Shown in pieces: positions 43,492-52,269 of a DNA stretch of 64,000 nt (positions are counted from its first letter, which is position 1; each line of letters starts with the position of its first letter). The position numbers and the translations under genes are program-made. The notes beneath the pieces were generated by a model. It had not been told where the DNA came from. It was given only the letters and a program-made list of their open reading frames with translations, and made no database searches. This stretch comes from Sporosarcina sp. JAI121 (GTDB lineage Bacteria; Bacillota; Bacilli; Bacillales_A; Planococcaceae). The stretch is taken from positions 310,001 through 374,000 of the forward strand of contig NZ_JACCCL010000002.1 of NCBI RefSeq assembly GCF_013408665.1, written 5' to 3'.

Positions 43492-44007
43492 TTGGCTAAA
43501 ATAGCGACTTTAATCACAGATCTATTTGAAGACTCGGAGTACACGGAGCCGGCGAAAGCCTTTAAAGAGGCCGGTCATGAAGTAGTGGCCATTGAAAAAG
43601 AAACCGGTAAAACGGTGAAGGGAAAGCAAGGAAATGCAAAAGTGACGACGGACCATGGGATAGATGATGTGAAACCGGAAGAATTTGACGCATTGTTCAT
43701 CCCAGGTGGATTCTCGCCCGACCAGCTACGTGCGGACGAGCGTTTTGTGCAATTTACGAAAGCATTCATGGATGATAAAAAACCTGTATTCGCAATTTGT
43801 CATGGCCCTCAGCTATTAATTTCAGCGAAAGCGCTTGAGGGAAGAGACGCAACGGGCTATCAATCGATAAAAATCGACATGGAAAATGCAGGGGTGAAAT
43901 ATGCGGATAAAGAAGTTGTCGTGTGCCAAAATCAGCTCGTTACAAGTCGTTCGCCCGAAGATATACCAGCGTTTACCCGTGAATCACTTAAACTGCTCAA
44001 AGGGTAA
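43492..44007 (+). CDS. DJ-1/PfpI-family protein (YfkM-like)
   Basis: 171 aa. The nucleophile elbow AICHGPQLLI places Cys103 next to His104, and E14 (in EDSEY) is the conserved acidic partner. Bacterial members are stress proteins with deglycase, amidase or chaperone activity claimed; B. subtilis YfkM is a general stress protein. The start is TTG (LeuAla.. read as MAKIATLIT) with AAAGGGAG upstream; no ATG fits. Confidence 0.88.
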   Translation: MAKIATLITDLFEDSEYTEPAKAFKEAGHEVVAIEKETGKTVKGKQGNAKVTTDHGIDDVKPEEFDALFIPGGFSPDQLRADERFVQFTKAFMDDKKPVFAICHGPQLLISAKALEGRDATGYQSIKIDMENAGVKYADKEVVVCQNQLVTSRSPEDIPAFTRESLKLLKG

Positions 44008-44038
44008 AAGATTCTCCATAAATAGTATATGTATTGAG

Positions 44039-44064
44039 AAAGGTCAGGTAACTGGCCTTTTTTG
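44039..44064 (+). terminator. Terminator of the PfpI-family gene
   Basis: AAAGGTCAG pairs with CTGGCCTTT around GTAA, then T run. Confidence 0.75.
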
Positions 44065-44192
44065 TTGTTGAAAAGCTTTCAAAAGCGTGATAAGTTAGAA
44101 GAGTACCAAAACACGCGGAGTTGTGAAGAATGAATTCTAACTATTTTGTAGAATTGGTAATTTCGGGTGTGGTGAAATAATGGGGGGACATC

Positions 44193-45248
44193 ATGAAGAA
44201 CATACTTAAAATGGGAAGCGCTTTCATCGGTATTATCGTTGGGGCAGGATTCGCTTCCGGACAGGAAATTCTACAATATTTTACAAGTTTCGGCCTTCTT
44301 GGAGTTATGGGGGCAATTATTTCGACAGCATTATTCGCATATCTTGGAATGGTTCTCACTCGACTTGGAAGTCGCATGCGGACGACTTCGCATAAAGAGG
44401 TAATTTACAAAATAAGTGGTCGTTTTTTAGGGGTTATTGTTGATTATATAATTATTTTCACTTTGTTCGGCGTTGGGGTCGTCATGATTGCGGGGGCGGG
44501 GTCAAACTTGAACCAACAGTTCGGATTACCGTCGTTTGTAGGCAGTCTTCTGATGGTTGTTCTCGTCATGTTGACGGTTGTTCTAAATGTCAATAAGGTG
44601 GTTGGGATAATTGGAAGCATCACGCCATTCCTAATTATTGCGGTTGTTCTAGTATCGGTTTACAGTTTGATGACAATGGAAGGTTCATTCGCTGATCTCA
44701 ATTCAACTGCACTGCAAGTGAAAACGACATTGCCGAACTGGTTCATATCCTCCATCAACTATGTCTCTTTTAACATCGCGGTTGGTGCTTCAATGGCCTT
44801 AGTTATGGGTGGGGCGGAGAAGAATGAGAAAACAGCTGCATGGGGCGGACTTGTCGGTGGACTCGGTCTTGGGATTCTAATTTTGCTTAGCCATTTGGCG
44901 ATATTTGCTAAAATAGAAACAGTTGGGGATGCTCAAATGCCGATGCTGGCAATCATCGACGATATTTCTCCTATCCTTGGTATTTTCATGGCGTTTGTCC
45001 TATATGGTATGATCTTCAATACTGCTGTTAGTATGTTCTATTCTTTCGGAGCGCGTTTCGTACAAATTGATACGAAGAAATTCAATGTTTTCGTTTTTGT
45101 TACACTCATTATCGGATTCTGCTTAAGCTTTGTCGGCTTTACTAAGCTTGTAGCTTATTTTTATCCACTTATCGGATATCTCGGCCTGTTCCTTGTTGCA
45201 GCGCTTATATTTGCATCGTTCAAGCTTCCGACCAAAGTCGGAAAATAA
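44193..45248 (+). CDS. YkvI-like amino-acid carrier membrane protein
   Basis: 351 aa, about ten helices. The first helix segment GSAFIGIIVGAGFASGQEILQYF is characteristic of the YkvI family (APC/LeuT-like fold with unwound TM1). Substrate unknown; related proteins carry branched-chain or hydroxy amino acids. Start follows ATGGGGGG. A 16-codon ORF (44130-44180) with a fair ribosome site ends 12 nt upstream and might be a leader. Confidence 0.82.
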   Translation: MKNILKMGSAFIGIIVGAGFASGQEILQYFTSFGLLGVMGAIISTALFAYLGMVLTRLGSRMRTTSHKEVIYKISGRFLGVIVDYIIIFTLFGVGVVMIAGAGSNLNQQFGLPSFVGSLLMVVLVMLTVVLNVNKVVGIIGSITPFLIIAVVLVSVYSLMTMEGSFADLNSTALQVKTTLPNWFISSINYVSFNIAVGASMALVMGGAEKNEKTAAWGGLVGGLGLGILILLSHLAIFAKIETVGDAQMPMLAIIDDISPILGIFMAFVLYGMIFNTAVSMFYSFGARFVQIDTKKFNVFVFVTLIIGFCLSFVGFTKLVAYFYPLIGYLGLFLVAALIFASFKLPTKVGK

Positions 45249-45266
45249 GGTTATTTTCTGCAATGA

Positions 45267-45316
45267 AACAGGGACCCCCACGAAGTATTTCTTCGTAGAT
45301 GGACCCTGTTTTTTTG
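45267..45316. terminator. Terminator between the YkvI-like gene and convergent hmp
   Basis: CAGGGACC/GGACCCTG-type outer arms (AACAGGG..CCCTGTT) and an inner ACGAAG/CTTCGT stem, with seven T on the plus side. Confidence 0.85.
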
Positions 45317-45343
45317 TTCGTATTTTTTTATTAGTCATTCTGT

Positions 45344-46531
45344 TTATACAGTTACAAGTTCCATTTCTTCTGCGGGACCGAAGAATTCGAAGTTGATTTT
45401 CTCTTTTGAAATGCCTAGTGCATATAAATCTTTAATGACGGACTGCATGAATATTGTCGGTCCGCAGACGTAGATGTCGCTGCCTTCTATGACGTGGGCT
45501 GCAAGGAACTCACGGTTGATGAAACCATCGCCTTCATCGGAATATAGAACAGCATATGTTGAGGCAGGCATCGATTCATTCAATTCGCGTAATTTTGCAT
45601 CGAACGCTTGGTGTTTCCGAGTACGTGCCGAGTGTAAGAATGCAGCCGGGCGTTCCGGTTTGTTTTTAGCGATCGAATCAAACATGCTCATCATTGGGGT
45701 GATACCGACACCTCCACTGATTAGTGTAACAGGATTGGTGCTTTCGGTATCGAGGTGGAATACACCTGCGGGAACACTAACTTCAACTATATCGCCTACA
45801 TGCATTTCCCGGTGAAGGTTAACCGACATTTTGCCGTTTGGAGTGGTTTCATCCTCACGTTTGACTGAAATTCGGAAAAATTCCTCAGTCGGTGCTTGTG
45901 ATAAACTGTATTGACGATTCAATACATACTCTTCACCAGGGATTGTAACGCGTAACGTAATGTATTGTCCCGGTTTGTACGAAGGCAGTTTTTGACCATC
46001 GACAGGTTTTAAATAAAATGATGTAATAACATCGCTTTCGACAACTTTATCCGCAATTTTGAAGTCCTTGAAAGTTTTCCATCCGCCGTCCATTTCCTCG
46101 GCTTGTGTGTACATCTCTTTTTCGATGCCAATAAAGACACTGGCGATGACTTCGTAAGCTTCTCCCCATGCGCCGATAATTTCAGGAGTTGCGGCACTTC
46201 CTAATACTTCTTTAATGGCACCTAATAGGTGATAGCCGACAATCGGATATTGTTCAGGCGTAATGTTAAGTGATTTATGTTTGTGGGCAACTTGAACGAC
46301 AGCCGGTAAAACCGCTCCGAGGTTATCGATGTTTGCGGCTGCCGCGTAAACCAATCCTGCAAGTGCATTTTGTTGGCGCCCTTGTGATTGATTGGCGTGG
46401 TTGAAGATATTTAAAAGTTCCGGATGCGCCTCGAACATGTTTTTATAAAATACTGTTGTAATTGTCTTGCCGTGTTGCTCCAATACAGGTACTGTCGATT
46501 TGATAATGTCAATGGTCCCTTGTGATAGCAT
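45344..46531 (-). CDS. hmp: Flavohaemoprotein, nitric oxide dioxygenase
   Basis: 395 aa. N-terminal globin (1-140) with proximal His85 (VAHKHKSL), then FAD domain (RQYSLSQAP near 208) and NAD(P)H domain (GGVGITPMMSM near 270, YVCGPTIFMQ near 358). It converts NO and O2 to nitrate. Its start is preceded by a GAAAGGT site at slightly long spacing. The divergent neighbour is nsrR, and a perfect palindromic NsrR-like site lies between them, so NO should induce it. Confidence 0.95.
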   Translation of the reverse strand: MLSQGTIDIIKSTVPVLEQHGKTITTVFYKNMFEAHPELLNIFNHANQSQGRQQNALAGLVYAAAANIDNLGAVLPAVVQVAHKHKSLNITPEQYPIVGYHLLGAIKEVLGSAATPEIIGAWGEAYEVIASVFIGIEKEMYTQAEEMDGGWKTFKDFKIADKVVESDVITSFYLKPVDGQKLPSYKPGQYITLRVTIPGEEYVLNRQYSLSQAPTEEFFRISVKREDETTPNGKMSVNLHREMHVGDIVEVSVPAGVFHLDTESTNPVTLISGGVGITPMMSMFDSIAKNKPERPAAFLHSARTRKHQAFDAKLRELNESMPASTYAVLYSDEGDGFINREFLAAHVIEGSDIYVCGPTIFMQSVIKDLYALGISKEKINFEFFGPAEEMELVTV

Positions 46532-46590
46532 GTGGTAGCACGACCTTTCGTATTTGTTACCTTAACTTTAAACCATAAAGAAGTTTAAAT

Positions 46591-46607
46591 ATATATTTAA
46601 AATATAT
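46591..46607. promoter_or_regulatory. NsrR-type operator between hmp and nsrR
   Basis: ATATATTTAAAATATAT is a perfect 8-1-8 inverted repeat matching the AT-rich NsrR site form known upstream of B. subtilis hmp. It lies 60 bp upstream of hmp and 87 bp upstream of nsrR. Confidence 0.75.
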
Positions 46608-46693
46608 CTTTAAGGAGTGTTAGAAATTTAGCCACATTTCTTTCACGCAATTGCCACAAAGGTTATGATAGTATTTGAAAGAGCGGTGAAGTT

Positions 46694-47137
46694 ATGCGTC
46701 TGACGATGTATACAGATTTTTCTTTACGTGTTTTAATTTACCTTGGTGCGAAAGAACCTGAAGAAATTTCGACTGTACAGGAGATTTCAGATACGTACAG
46801 CATATCGAAAAATCATTTGACGAAAGTTGTACACGAACTTGGCAAGATGGAATTGATTGAAACAATTCGGGGACGAGGGGGTGGCATCCGGATGAAGGTG
46901 AAACCTGAAAACATCAACGTCGGTGAACTTATTCGAAAGACGGAGGATGACTTTCATCTCGTTGAATGTTTTAAATCAGAATCGGTCAGCTGTATACTTT
47001 CACCGGTTTGCCGGCTGAAAGGTGCATTACACGAGGCGTTGAATGCTTACTTAGCGGTTTTAGATAAATATACGGTTGCCGATTTCATTAGTAATAAAGA
47101 TGAACTTGCAGCGATTTTGTTTAACCGTCCATTATGA
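46694..47137 (+). CDS. nsrR: NO-sensing repressor NsrR (Rrf2 family)
   Basis: 147 aa. Winged helix (about 1-80) with [17 protein letters not shown] as recognition helix and RGRGGGIRM as wing; three cysteines follow ([20 protein letters not shown]), the ligands of the NO-sensitive Fe-S cluster. Divergent to hmp with the operator in between, as expected. Ribosome binding site weak (GAGCGGTGA). The next gene, ppaC, starts 41 nt later and may be cotranscribed. Confidence 0.93.
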   Translation: MRLTMYTDFSLRVLIYLGAKEPEEISTVQEISDTYSISKNHLTKVVHELGKMELIETIRGRGGGIRMKVKPENINVGELIRKTEDDFHLVECFKSESVSCILSPVCRLKGALHEALNAYLAVLDKYTVADFISNKDELAAILFNRPL

Positions 47138-47177
47138 TAAAATGAAAAAGAATATAAAAAGCAGGGGGTTATTTTAC

Positions 47178-48104
47178 ATGGAAAAGGTTTTTGTATTTGG
47201 ACATAAAAACCCTGATACCGATTCAATCTCTTCGGCGATCAGTTATGCGTATCTGAAGCAACAATTAGGGTTGAACGCGGAAGCGGTAAGACTTGGCGAT
47301 ATAACGAGCGAGACGGCATATGCACTTGATTATTTCGGTTTTGAAGCGCCGCGTCTTATCGAGAAGGCTGCCCCGGAAGTGGCGCAAGTCATTCTTGTCG
47401 ACCATAATGAAAAACAGCAAAGTGTGGATGATATCGATGACGTGCAAGTAATCGAAGTTGTGGATCACCACCGGATCGCCAACTTTGAAACGAATGACCC
47501 TCTGTATTATCGTGCAGAACCGGTAGGGTGTACGGCAACGATTTTGATTAAACTCTATAAAGAAAACGGTATTGAAATACCTAAAAACATTGCGGGACTT
47601 ATGCTGTCTGCACTTATTTCAGATTCCCTGCTATTCAAGTCGCCGACATATACGGATCAAGATCGTATTGCAGTCGAGGAAATGATTGCTATCGCAGGTG
47701 TGGACGCGCAAGAGTATGGACTGGCCATGTTGAAGGCAGGTGCAGATTTGAGCGATAAAACGCTCGAAGATCTTGTGAAACTTGACGCAAAAGAATTTAC
47801 GATCAATGACGTAAAGATTGAAATTGCACAAGTAAATGCAATCGACATAAATGATGTCATGAACCGGCAGTCGGATTTGGAAGACCTTCTATACCGTGTT
47901 ATCGCTGAAAAAGGTCTTGATCTGTTCTTGTTCGTTGTTACGGATATACTGAACAATGACTCGATGGTCCTAGCGCTCGGTAAAGAAGCGGAACGCGCCA
48001 GTGCTGCATTCAACGTTGTCCTCCTAAACAATACGGCAACATTGAAAGGCGTCGTATCCCGGAAAAAGCAAATCGTTCCGGTATTGACCGAAGCATTGAA
48101 ATGA
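47178..48104 (+). CDS. ppaC: Manganese-dependent inorganic pyrophosphatase
   Basis: 308 aa DHH-family II pyrophosphatase. Metal-binding motifs: [10 protein letters not shown] (about 7-16), VDHNE (about 74) and VVDHHRI (about 96); the C-terminal DHHA2 domain ends with [10 protein letters not shown]. It hydrolyses pyrophosphate to drive biosynthesis. The start MEKVFVF is placed by GCAGGGGG; a longer in-frame ATG overlaps nsrR. Confidence 0.95.
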   Translation: MEKVFVFGHKNPDTDSISSAISYAYLKQQLGLNAEAVRLGDITSETAYALDYFGFEAPRLIEKAAPEVAQVILVDHNEKQQSVDDIDDVQVIEVVDHHRIANFETNDPLYYRAEPVGCTATILIKLYKENGIEIPKNIAGLMLSALISDSLLFKSPTYTDQDRIAVEEMIAIAGVDAQEYGLAMLKAGADLSDKTLEDLVKLDAKEFTINDVKIEIAQVNAIDINDVMNRQSDLEDLLYRVIAEKGLDLFLFVVTDILNNDSMVLALGKEAERASAAFNVVLLNNTATLKGVVSRKKQIVPVLTEALK

Positions 48105-48112
48105 TATAAATA

Positions 48113-48154
48113 AAAGGTTGCAGTCCATGACAAATGGATTGCAACCTTTTTTGT
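48113..48154. terminator. Bidirectional terminator after ppaC
   Basis: AAAGGTTGCAGTCCAT pairs with ATGGATTGCAACCTTT, T-rich on the plus strand and also on the minus strand side of the convergent ATPase gene. Confidence 0.88.
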
Positions 48155-48263
48155 TTTAATGGCGGGTGGGATTGAGTAGTGTTTTGGGTTTGCTATCCCA
48201 GTTTTCGAGATTGTCCTTGCAGTTCATGCTGGAGCAATGCCTAACCAAAATGCATCGAATCGC

Positions 48264-49049
48264 TCACTTAAACAAATGCCGCAAATATCTTTCGGGGTCA
48301 TCTAAAAAAGTCTTCGTCATGCTGACATGTTCGATTTCATTAAACGACACATTCACAAGATTCCCGTCTTGAATTTCATATAAATCTGCGCCTGGGTACG
48401 CCATTAGAATCGGCGAATGAGTAGAGATGAGGAACCGTGCGCCTTTGGCAACCATATCATGGAGGATTGCCAGCAATGTCAGTTGCCTGCTGGGTGACAA
48501 AGGTGCTTCAGGCTCATCCAGAATATAAAAGCCGTCTGGCCGAAATTGTGCTTGGAACAAGTCGAGAAAGCTTTCTCCGTGCGACCGTTTTTCAAGTCCT
48601 TCGCCGTATAAATCCCGAAGTTCATAATAGGTTCTTGCATAGGGCAACACTTCAAGGCTATTCGGGTCGCGTTTTCGAATCTCTTCCATTGTTTGTCGTG
48701 CTTCTTCACGGATATTGGCGATGCTTCGTGTATAAGTAACGAAGTCGGATGCTCTGAAGAAGAAGCCGTTGCCTGTCTTTACTGACCAAATTAGCTTTAA
48801 TTCATCTGCCAATTCAAACGCCGGGGACAAGGAACGGTCCAATTCCATATGTTCTCCACTGATTAACGTGCTACCAGCAGCAGCTGCAATGCCTTCAAGC
48901 AGCGTCGTTTTGCCGCTCCCATTATCCCCGGCAATGATCGTCACTGGGGACTTCAATGTAAGGGCTTCAAAATTTTGAATGACATCCGGATTGAAAGGAT
49001 AGCGGTCTTCATCAGATCGACGGACACGCTGGACTTCACGTAAAGTCAT
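48264..49049 (-). CDS. AAA/ABC-type ATPase (COG3910-like)
   Basis: 261 aa. Walker A GDNGSGKTTLLE (about 41), a signature-like region around KRSHGESFLD, Walker B GFYILDEPEAPLS (about 174) and the switch His in STHSPILM (about 211). It is a stand-alone SMC-like ABC ATPase as in predicted-ATPase family COG3910; no toxin or nuclease partner gene lies next to it. Ribosome binding site AAAGGGGTGA. Downstream of the Rieske oxidoreductase on the same strand but 49 nt apart. Confidence 0.8.
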   Translation of the reverse strand: MTLREVQRVRRSDEDRYPFNPDVIQNFEALTLKSPVTIIAGDNGSGKTTLLEGIAAAAGSTLISGEHMELDRSLSPAFELADELKLIWSVKTGNGFFFRASDFVTYTRSIANIREEARQTMEEIRKRDPNSLEVLPYARTYYELRDLYGEGLEKRSHGESFLDLFQAQFRPDGFYILDEPEAPLSPSRQLTLLAILHDMVAKGARFLISTHSPILMAYPGADLYEIQDGNLVNVSFNEIEHVSMTKTFLDDPERYLRHLFK

Positions 49050-49098
49050 TACATCACCCCTTTCCGACAGTATACCTTAAGTAGGGAGGGTTATCAGA

Positions 49099-50472
49099 TT
49101 ACAAATTTAGCGGTTTTGTCGCGGGGCCTTCGAGGACGGATCCATCTTTGCGAAAACGTGAGCCATGACATGGGCAATCCCATGTTTCATCGCCATTATT
49201 CCATCTCGTCCGGCAACCCATATGCGTACAAATAGGGGAGTCTGTCCGAGTAATGTGGCCGCTCGTGAACTCTTTTAAGACAAGTCCCGTAGTTTTCAAT
49301 GCTTGTAATAAAAATGAACCAAAGCCTGTCCGGTCAGGAGAATAAAGGCCGGAAGCCCGATTAGGTTTTCCGACGATAAGGTCAGTGATGATACGTGCGC
49401 TTGCAATCGAATTGGATAAGCCCCATTTTCGATACCCCGTGCTTAAATAGACGTACGGCATGCTGGACGAAATAATTCCTGCGTACGGAATCAGATCCGG
49501 TGTTTGTGGGTCTTGTGCGGACCAACCGTGCGTCATCGTTGATAAGTTATACAATTCTTTCACATCGGTATAAAGCCGATTGTAGTGGACTAGTGTTTCA
49601 CGCTCCATTCCCGCCTGGTGGCTTTCACCAGATAGCAGAAAAAATGTTTTTTCGTCAATTTGGGCTGTCCGGATGGATCGTTTCGGCTCGTCGACTGCAA
49701 TGTATTGGCCACGGAGCGCCATATTTCCTTCTGCTGAGACGATATAAGAACGATCGACGGATAGCTTCATGATTTGCAGACCGCGCAGTGCTTCAATTGG
49801 ATAATGTGAACATAAAATGAGTTCAGTGAATTGGACTTCATGTCCCGATTGTAAAGAAAGTAGGCGTTTTTTCAAATCCATCAGTATGACATCCGATTGC
49901 TCGTATATTCGCGCGCCGGCTTCAACTGCAAGTTGTGCAAGATGTTGTCCGAATCGTACAGGGTGAATCTGGTTTTCATTTTTCAGTGTGATAGTTGCGT
50001 CAATCTGAATCGGTAATTCCGAGTTCTTCCCGAATTCACCCGGAATACCGAGTTCCTCGTAGGCTTTCATTTCATAACGAAGCAAATCGGTGCCCAGTTT
50101 TGATTGGGAATACAGAATGGAGTCGGCTGCGCGCAATTCATCTTTTTTTGCAATGGATTTCCCGAATTGTACGGCTGCATCGTTTATATCGAAATAGAGT
50201 TTCGCGTTGTCCTGTCCGAATTGTTTCAGTAATTTTGCGTAAACGAGGTCATGCTGGGCGGTCAGTTTTCCCGTGGAGTTTCCCGTCGCGCCGGATAGGA
50301 TTGTATCTTTTTCAAGAAGGATAACGTCTTTTCCTTCTTTCGCCAGGAAGTACGCATTTGCAATTCCGCTCAAACCGCCCCCGATAATACAGACATCGCA
50401 AGTGATATCCTCGTCAACTTCAGGATATGGTTTACGTGGATATGCGGTACTCAGCCATAATGAATTAGACAT
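49099..50472 (-). CDS. FAD-dependent oxidoreductase with C-terminal Rieske domain (YhfW-like)
   Basis: 457 aa. N-terminal DAO-type FAD domain with CIIGGGLSGIANAYFLA (about 27) and SGATGNSTGKLTAQ; C-terminal Rieske 2Fe-2S domain with CTHMGC and CPCHGS (about 415-440). This fusion is seen in B. subtilis YhfW; substrate unknown, possibly an amine or amino acid oxidised with the cluster as electron relay. Start MSNSLW follows GGAGG. A 7-11-7 inverted repeat lies in the divergent promoter region. Confidence 0.87.
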   Translation of the reverse strand: MSNSLWLSTAYPRKPYPEVDEDITCDVCIIGGGLSGIANAYFLAKEGKDVILLEKDTILSGATGNSTGKLTAQHDLVYAKLLKQFGQDNAKLYFDINDAAVQFGKSIAKKDELRAADSILYSQSKLGTDLLRYEMKAYEELGIPGEFGKNSELPIQIDATITLKNENQIHPVRFGQHLAQLAVEAGARIYEQSDVILMDLKKRLLSLQSGHEVQFTELILCSHYPIEALRGLQIMKLSVDRSYIVSAEGNMALRGQYIAVDEPKRSIRTAQIDEKTFFLLSGESHQAGMERETLVHYNRLYTDVKELYNLSTMTHGWSAQDPQTPDLIPYAGIISSSMPYVYLSTGYRKWGLSNSIASARIITDLIVGKPNRASGLYSPDRTGFGSFLLQALKTTGLVLKEFTSGHITRTDSPICTHMGCRTRWNNGDETWDCPCHGSRFRKDGSVLEGPATKPLNL

Positions 50473-50490
50473 TATATTACCTCCGTCAAG

Positions 50491-50515
50491 TATGCTTGAA
50501 ATTATAGTAAGCATA
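50491..50515. promoter_or_regulatory. Inverted repeat in the divergent Rieske / DsbA-like promoter region
   Basis: TATGCTT, 11 bp, AAGCATA. It overlaps candidate promoter elements of both genes (minus TATAAT; plus TTGAAA-16-TATTGT), so a single repressor could control both. Confidence 0.4.
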
Positions 50516-50575
50516 TTTATTGTTACCCTCTTTGATCGAATTTAAAATGAAGATACGAGAGGTGGTTGGAATTGA

Positions 50576-51217
50576 ATGAAAATTGAAATATGGTCGGATT
50601 ACGTCTGCCCGTTTTGTTATATCGGCAAACGTAGATTAGAAGAGGCGCTAGAGCAAACGGGTCTTGGGGACAATGCTGAAATAGTATTCAAAGCGTACGA
50701 GTTGGATCCGAATTCGCCCGCCGAATCAGATGCACCGATACAAGTAGGCCTTGCGAAGAAATATGGCATGAGCGTTGAAGAAGCGAAAAAGATGACGGAT
50801 AACGTGGCGGCGCAGGCACAAACGGTTGGATTGATTTATGACTTCGACAAGATGACACCAGCCAATACATTCAATGCACACCGTCTTGCAAAACTTGCTG
50901 AGCAGGAGGGTGTCGATAAAACCGTATCGGAAAATTTACTGAAAGCCTATTTCGTTGATGGGGAAAAGATAGGAGTGGACGACGTGCTACTTCGAATTGC
51001 AGAAGAGGCGGGGATTTCTCGCAACCGTGCGAAAGATATGCTGGAGTCCGAAGAATTTACCGAAGAGGTTAAAATGGATATCTCAGAAGCTGGACAACTT
51101 GGCGTGAAGGGTGTTCCATTTTTTGTGATTAATCGTAAATATGCAATTTCAGGAGCACAACCGGCTGATGCTTTTGCGAATGCGCTACGACAGGCTGCGG
51201 AAGAAGAAACCCAATAA
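50576..51217 (+). CDS. DsbA-family thiol oxidoreductase (FrnE-like)
   Basis: 213 aa, cytosolic, no signal peptide. Thioredoxin-fold active site CPFC at 11-14 (WSDYVCPFCYIGK), a helical insertion, and the cis-Pro loop GVKGVPFFVI near 182. FrnE/YwbO-like proteins act in cytosolic disulfide or polyketide-related redox chemistry; role here unknown. Start follows GAGAGGTGG at rather long spacing. Confidence 0.87.
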   Translation: MKIEIWSDYVCPFCYIGKRRLEEALEQTGLGDNAEIVFKAYELDPNSPAESDAPIQVGLAKKYGMSVEEAKKMTDNVAAQAQTVGLIYDFDKMTPANTFNAHRLAKLAEQEGVDKTVSENLLKAYFVDGEKIGVDDVLLRIAEEAGISRNRAKDMLESEEFTEEVKMDISEAGQLGVKGVPFFVINRKYAISGAQPADAFANALRQAAEEETQ

Positions 51218-51259
51218 AATCGGCCATGCAATCATAATGATTGCATGGCCGATTTTTAT
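51215..51259. terminator. Bidirectional terminator after the DsbA-like gene
   Basis: AAAATCGGCCATGCAATCA pairs with TGATTGCATGGCCGATTTT around TAA. Confidence 0.9.
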
Positions 51260-51347
51260 TTATTGCTTTGTATTATTATCTAGACTACAAATGCCAATCC
51301 GATTGATGACTGTCAGGATTAAACGGCGCCCTACGCTTTAGTTTATT

Positions 51348-51875
51348 TTATTCAGCAGGGTTAGCTTGTAATTCGATTGTGATTTTTATGTCGTCGCCTA
51401 CAAGAACGCCGCCTGCTTCCAGCGCTTGGTTCCATGTAAGACCGAATTCTTTTCTTGAAATTTTACCTTCAACTTCGAAAGCCGCTACACCTACGCCCCA
51501 AGGGTTTTTGCCTGAACCTTCGTATTCCGCTTCAAATGTAACTTTTTTCGTTACGTCTTTAACGGTCATATCGCCAGTTACGTCGTATTTGTTGTCACCT
51601 TTTTTCGCGATATCCGTTGAAACAAATGTAAGGTTCGGATATGTTTCTGCATCGAAGAAATCTGCGGAACGAAGGTGATTGTCACGATCATCGCTATTTG
51701 TGTGGATTGAGGAAGCATCGATTTTAAAGTTGATTTTCGCGCCTGTCAAATCTTCAGGGTTTCCTTCGATTGTACCTTCTACTCCTGTAAAACGCCCTCT
51801 AACTTTTGAAACCATCATATGTTTAACTGAAAAACCAACGTTTGTATGTGAAGCGTCTACTGTCCATTTTGTCAT
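51348..51875 (-). CDS. YceI-family lipid-binding protein
   Basis: 175 aa with no signal peptide, so cytosolic here. Begins WTVDASHTNVGFSVKHM, the family signature of the lipocalin-like YceI barrel that binds polyisoprenoids or amides; KDVTKKVTFEAEY and SRKEFGLTW are further conserved parts. Ribosome binding site GAGAGGAAG. It is read from a good promoter with repeats around it. Confidence 0.92.
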   Translation of the reverse strand: MTKWTVDASHTNVGFSVKHMMVSKVRGRFTGVEGTIEGNPEDLTGAKINFKIDASSIHTNSDDRDNHLRSADFFDAETYPNLTFVSTDIAKKGDNKYDVTGDMTVKDVTKKVTFEAEYEGSGKNPWGVGVAAFEVEGKISRKEFGLTWNQALEAGGVLVGDDIKITIELQANPAE

Positions 51876-51911
51876 TATGAAAAACTTCCTCTCTGTTTAA
51901 GATATGTTCCT

Positions 51912-51940
51912 ACTATATTCGGTATTTATCTTGAAGTCAA
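51912..51940 (-). promoter_or_regulatory. Promoter of yceI with operator-like repeats
   Basis: On the minus strand TTGACT, exactly 17 nt, TATAGT. The -35 lies inside the palindrome CTTGACTTCAAG, and GGTATTTAT occurs twice, 20 bp apart (51921 and 51941), around it. This suggests regulated expression. Confidence 0.7.
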
Positions 51941-52061
51941 GGTATTTATACGGATTGATTTTAAATAGGGGTAATAGTATGACTACTATTCGATGAGAAT
52001 TCCTTGTCAAAAGAAGAGTTTGCAAGCATACTATTAAAGATGAAAAGCTTTAACTTGAATC

Positions 52062-52245
52062 AGCAAAAGTCTGCGACATCATAGTCGGTGGATGAATGCA
52101 AAAATACGTATAAATCAGTGGGGATGCAAACTCCCTGCTGATAGGGGAGGAATGAAGTTCAATTCCTCCTTGTTAAGCCTCCGGCGGATGTCACAAATTT
52201 TGAAAGGAGTTAATCTCGCAAAATTTGGACGCAATTACGCCGAGA
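52062..52245 (+). ncRNA. Putative structured RNA element (three consecutive hairpins) upstream of murB
   Basis: Hairpin 1, 52114-52142: 11-bp stem ATCAGTGGGGA / TCCCTGCTGAT with 7-nt loop. Hairpin 2, 52146-52169: GGAGGAAT / ATTCCTCC with 8-nt loop. Hairpin 3, 52179-52244: outer CTCCGGCG / CGCCGAG, middle TGTC / GACG, inner CAAATTTTG / CAAAATTTG; its loop carries AAAGGAG. An upstream strand (52062-52080, CAAAA..TGCGACATC) is complementary to 52187-52202, which would compete with hairpin 3. It ends 25 nt before murB. No known riboswitch class is recognised; it could be a leader RNA, an independent RNA or a dispersed repeat. Confidence 0.5.
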
Positions 52246-52269
52246 AGTAATTGATTTTGAAAGGGTTGA

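Larger units (their letters stand above)
51876..52269. other. 394-bp intergenic region between yceI and murB
   Basis: Holds the yceI promoter (51912-51940, minus strand) and a chain of strong hairpins (52062-52245), each listed separately. No ORF in it is convincing, and I see no clear promoter for murB. Confidence 0.6.
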
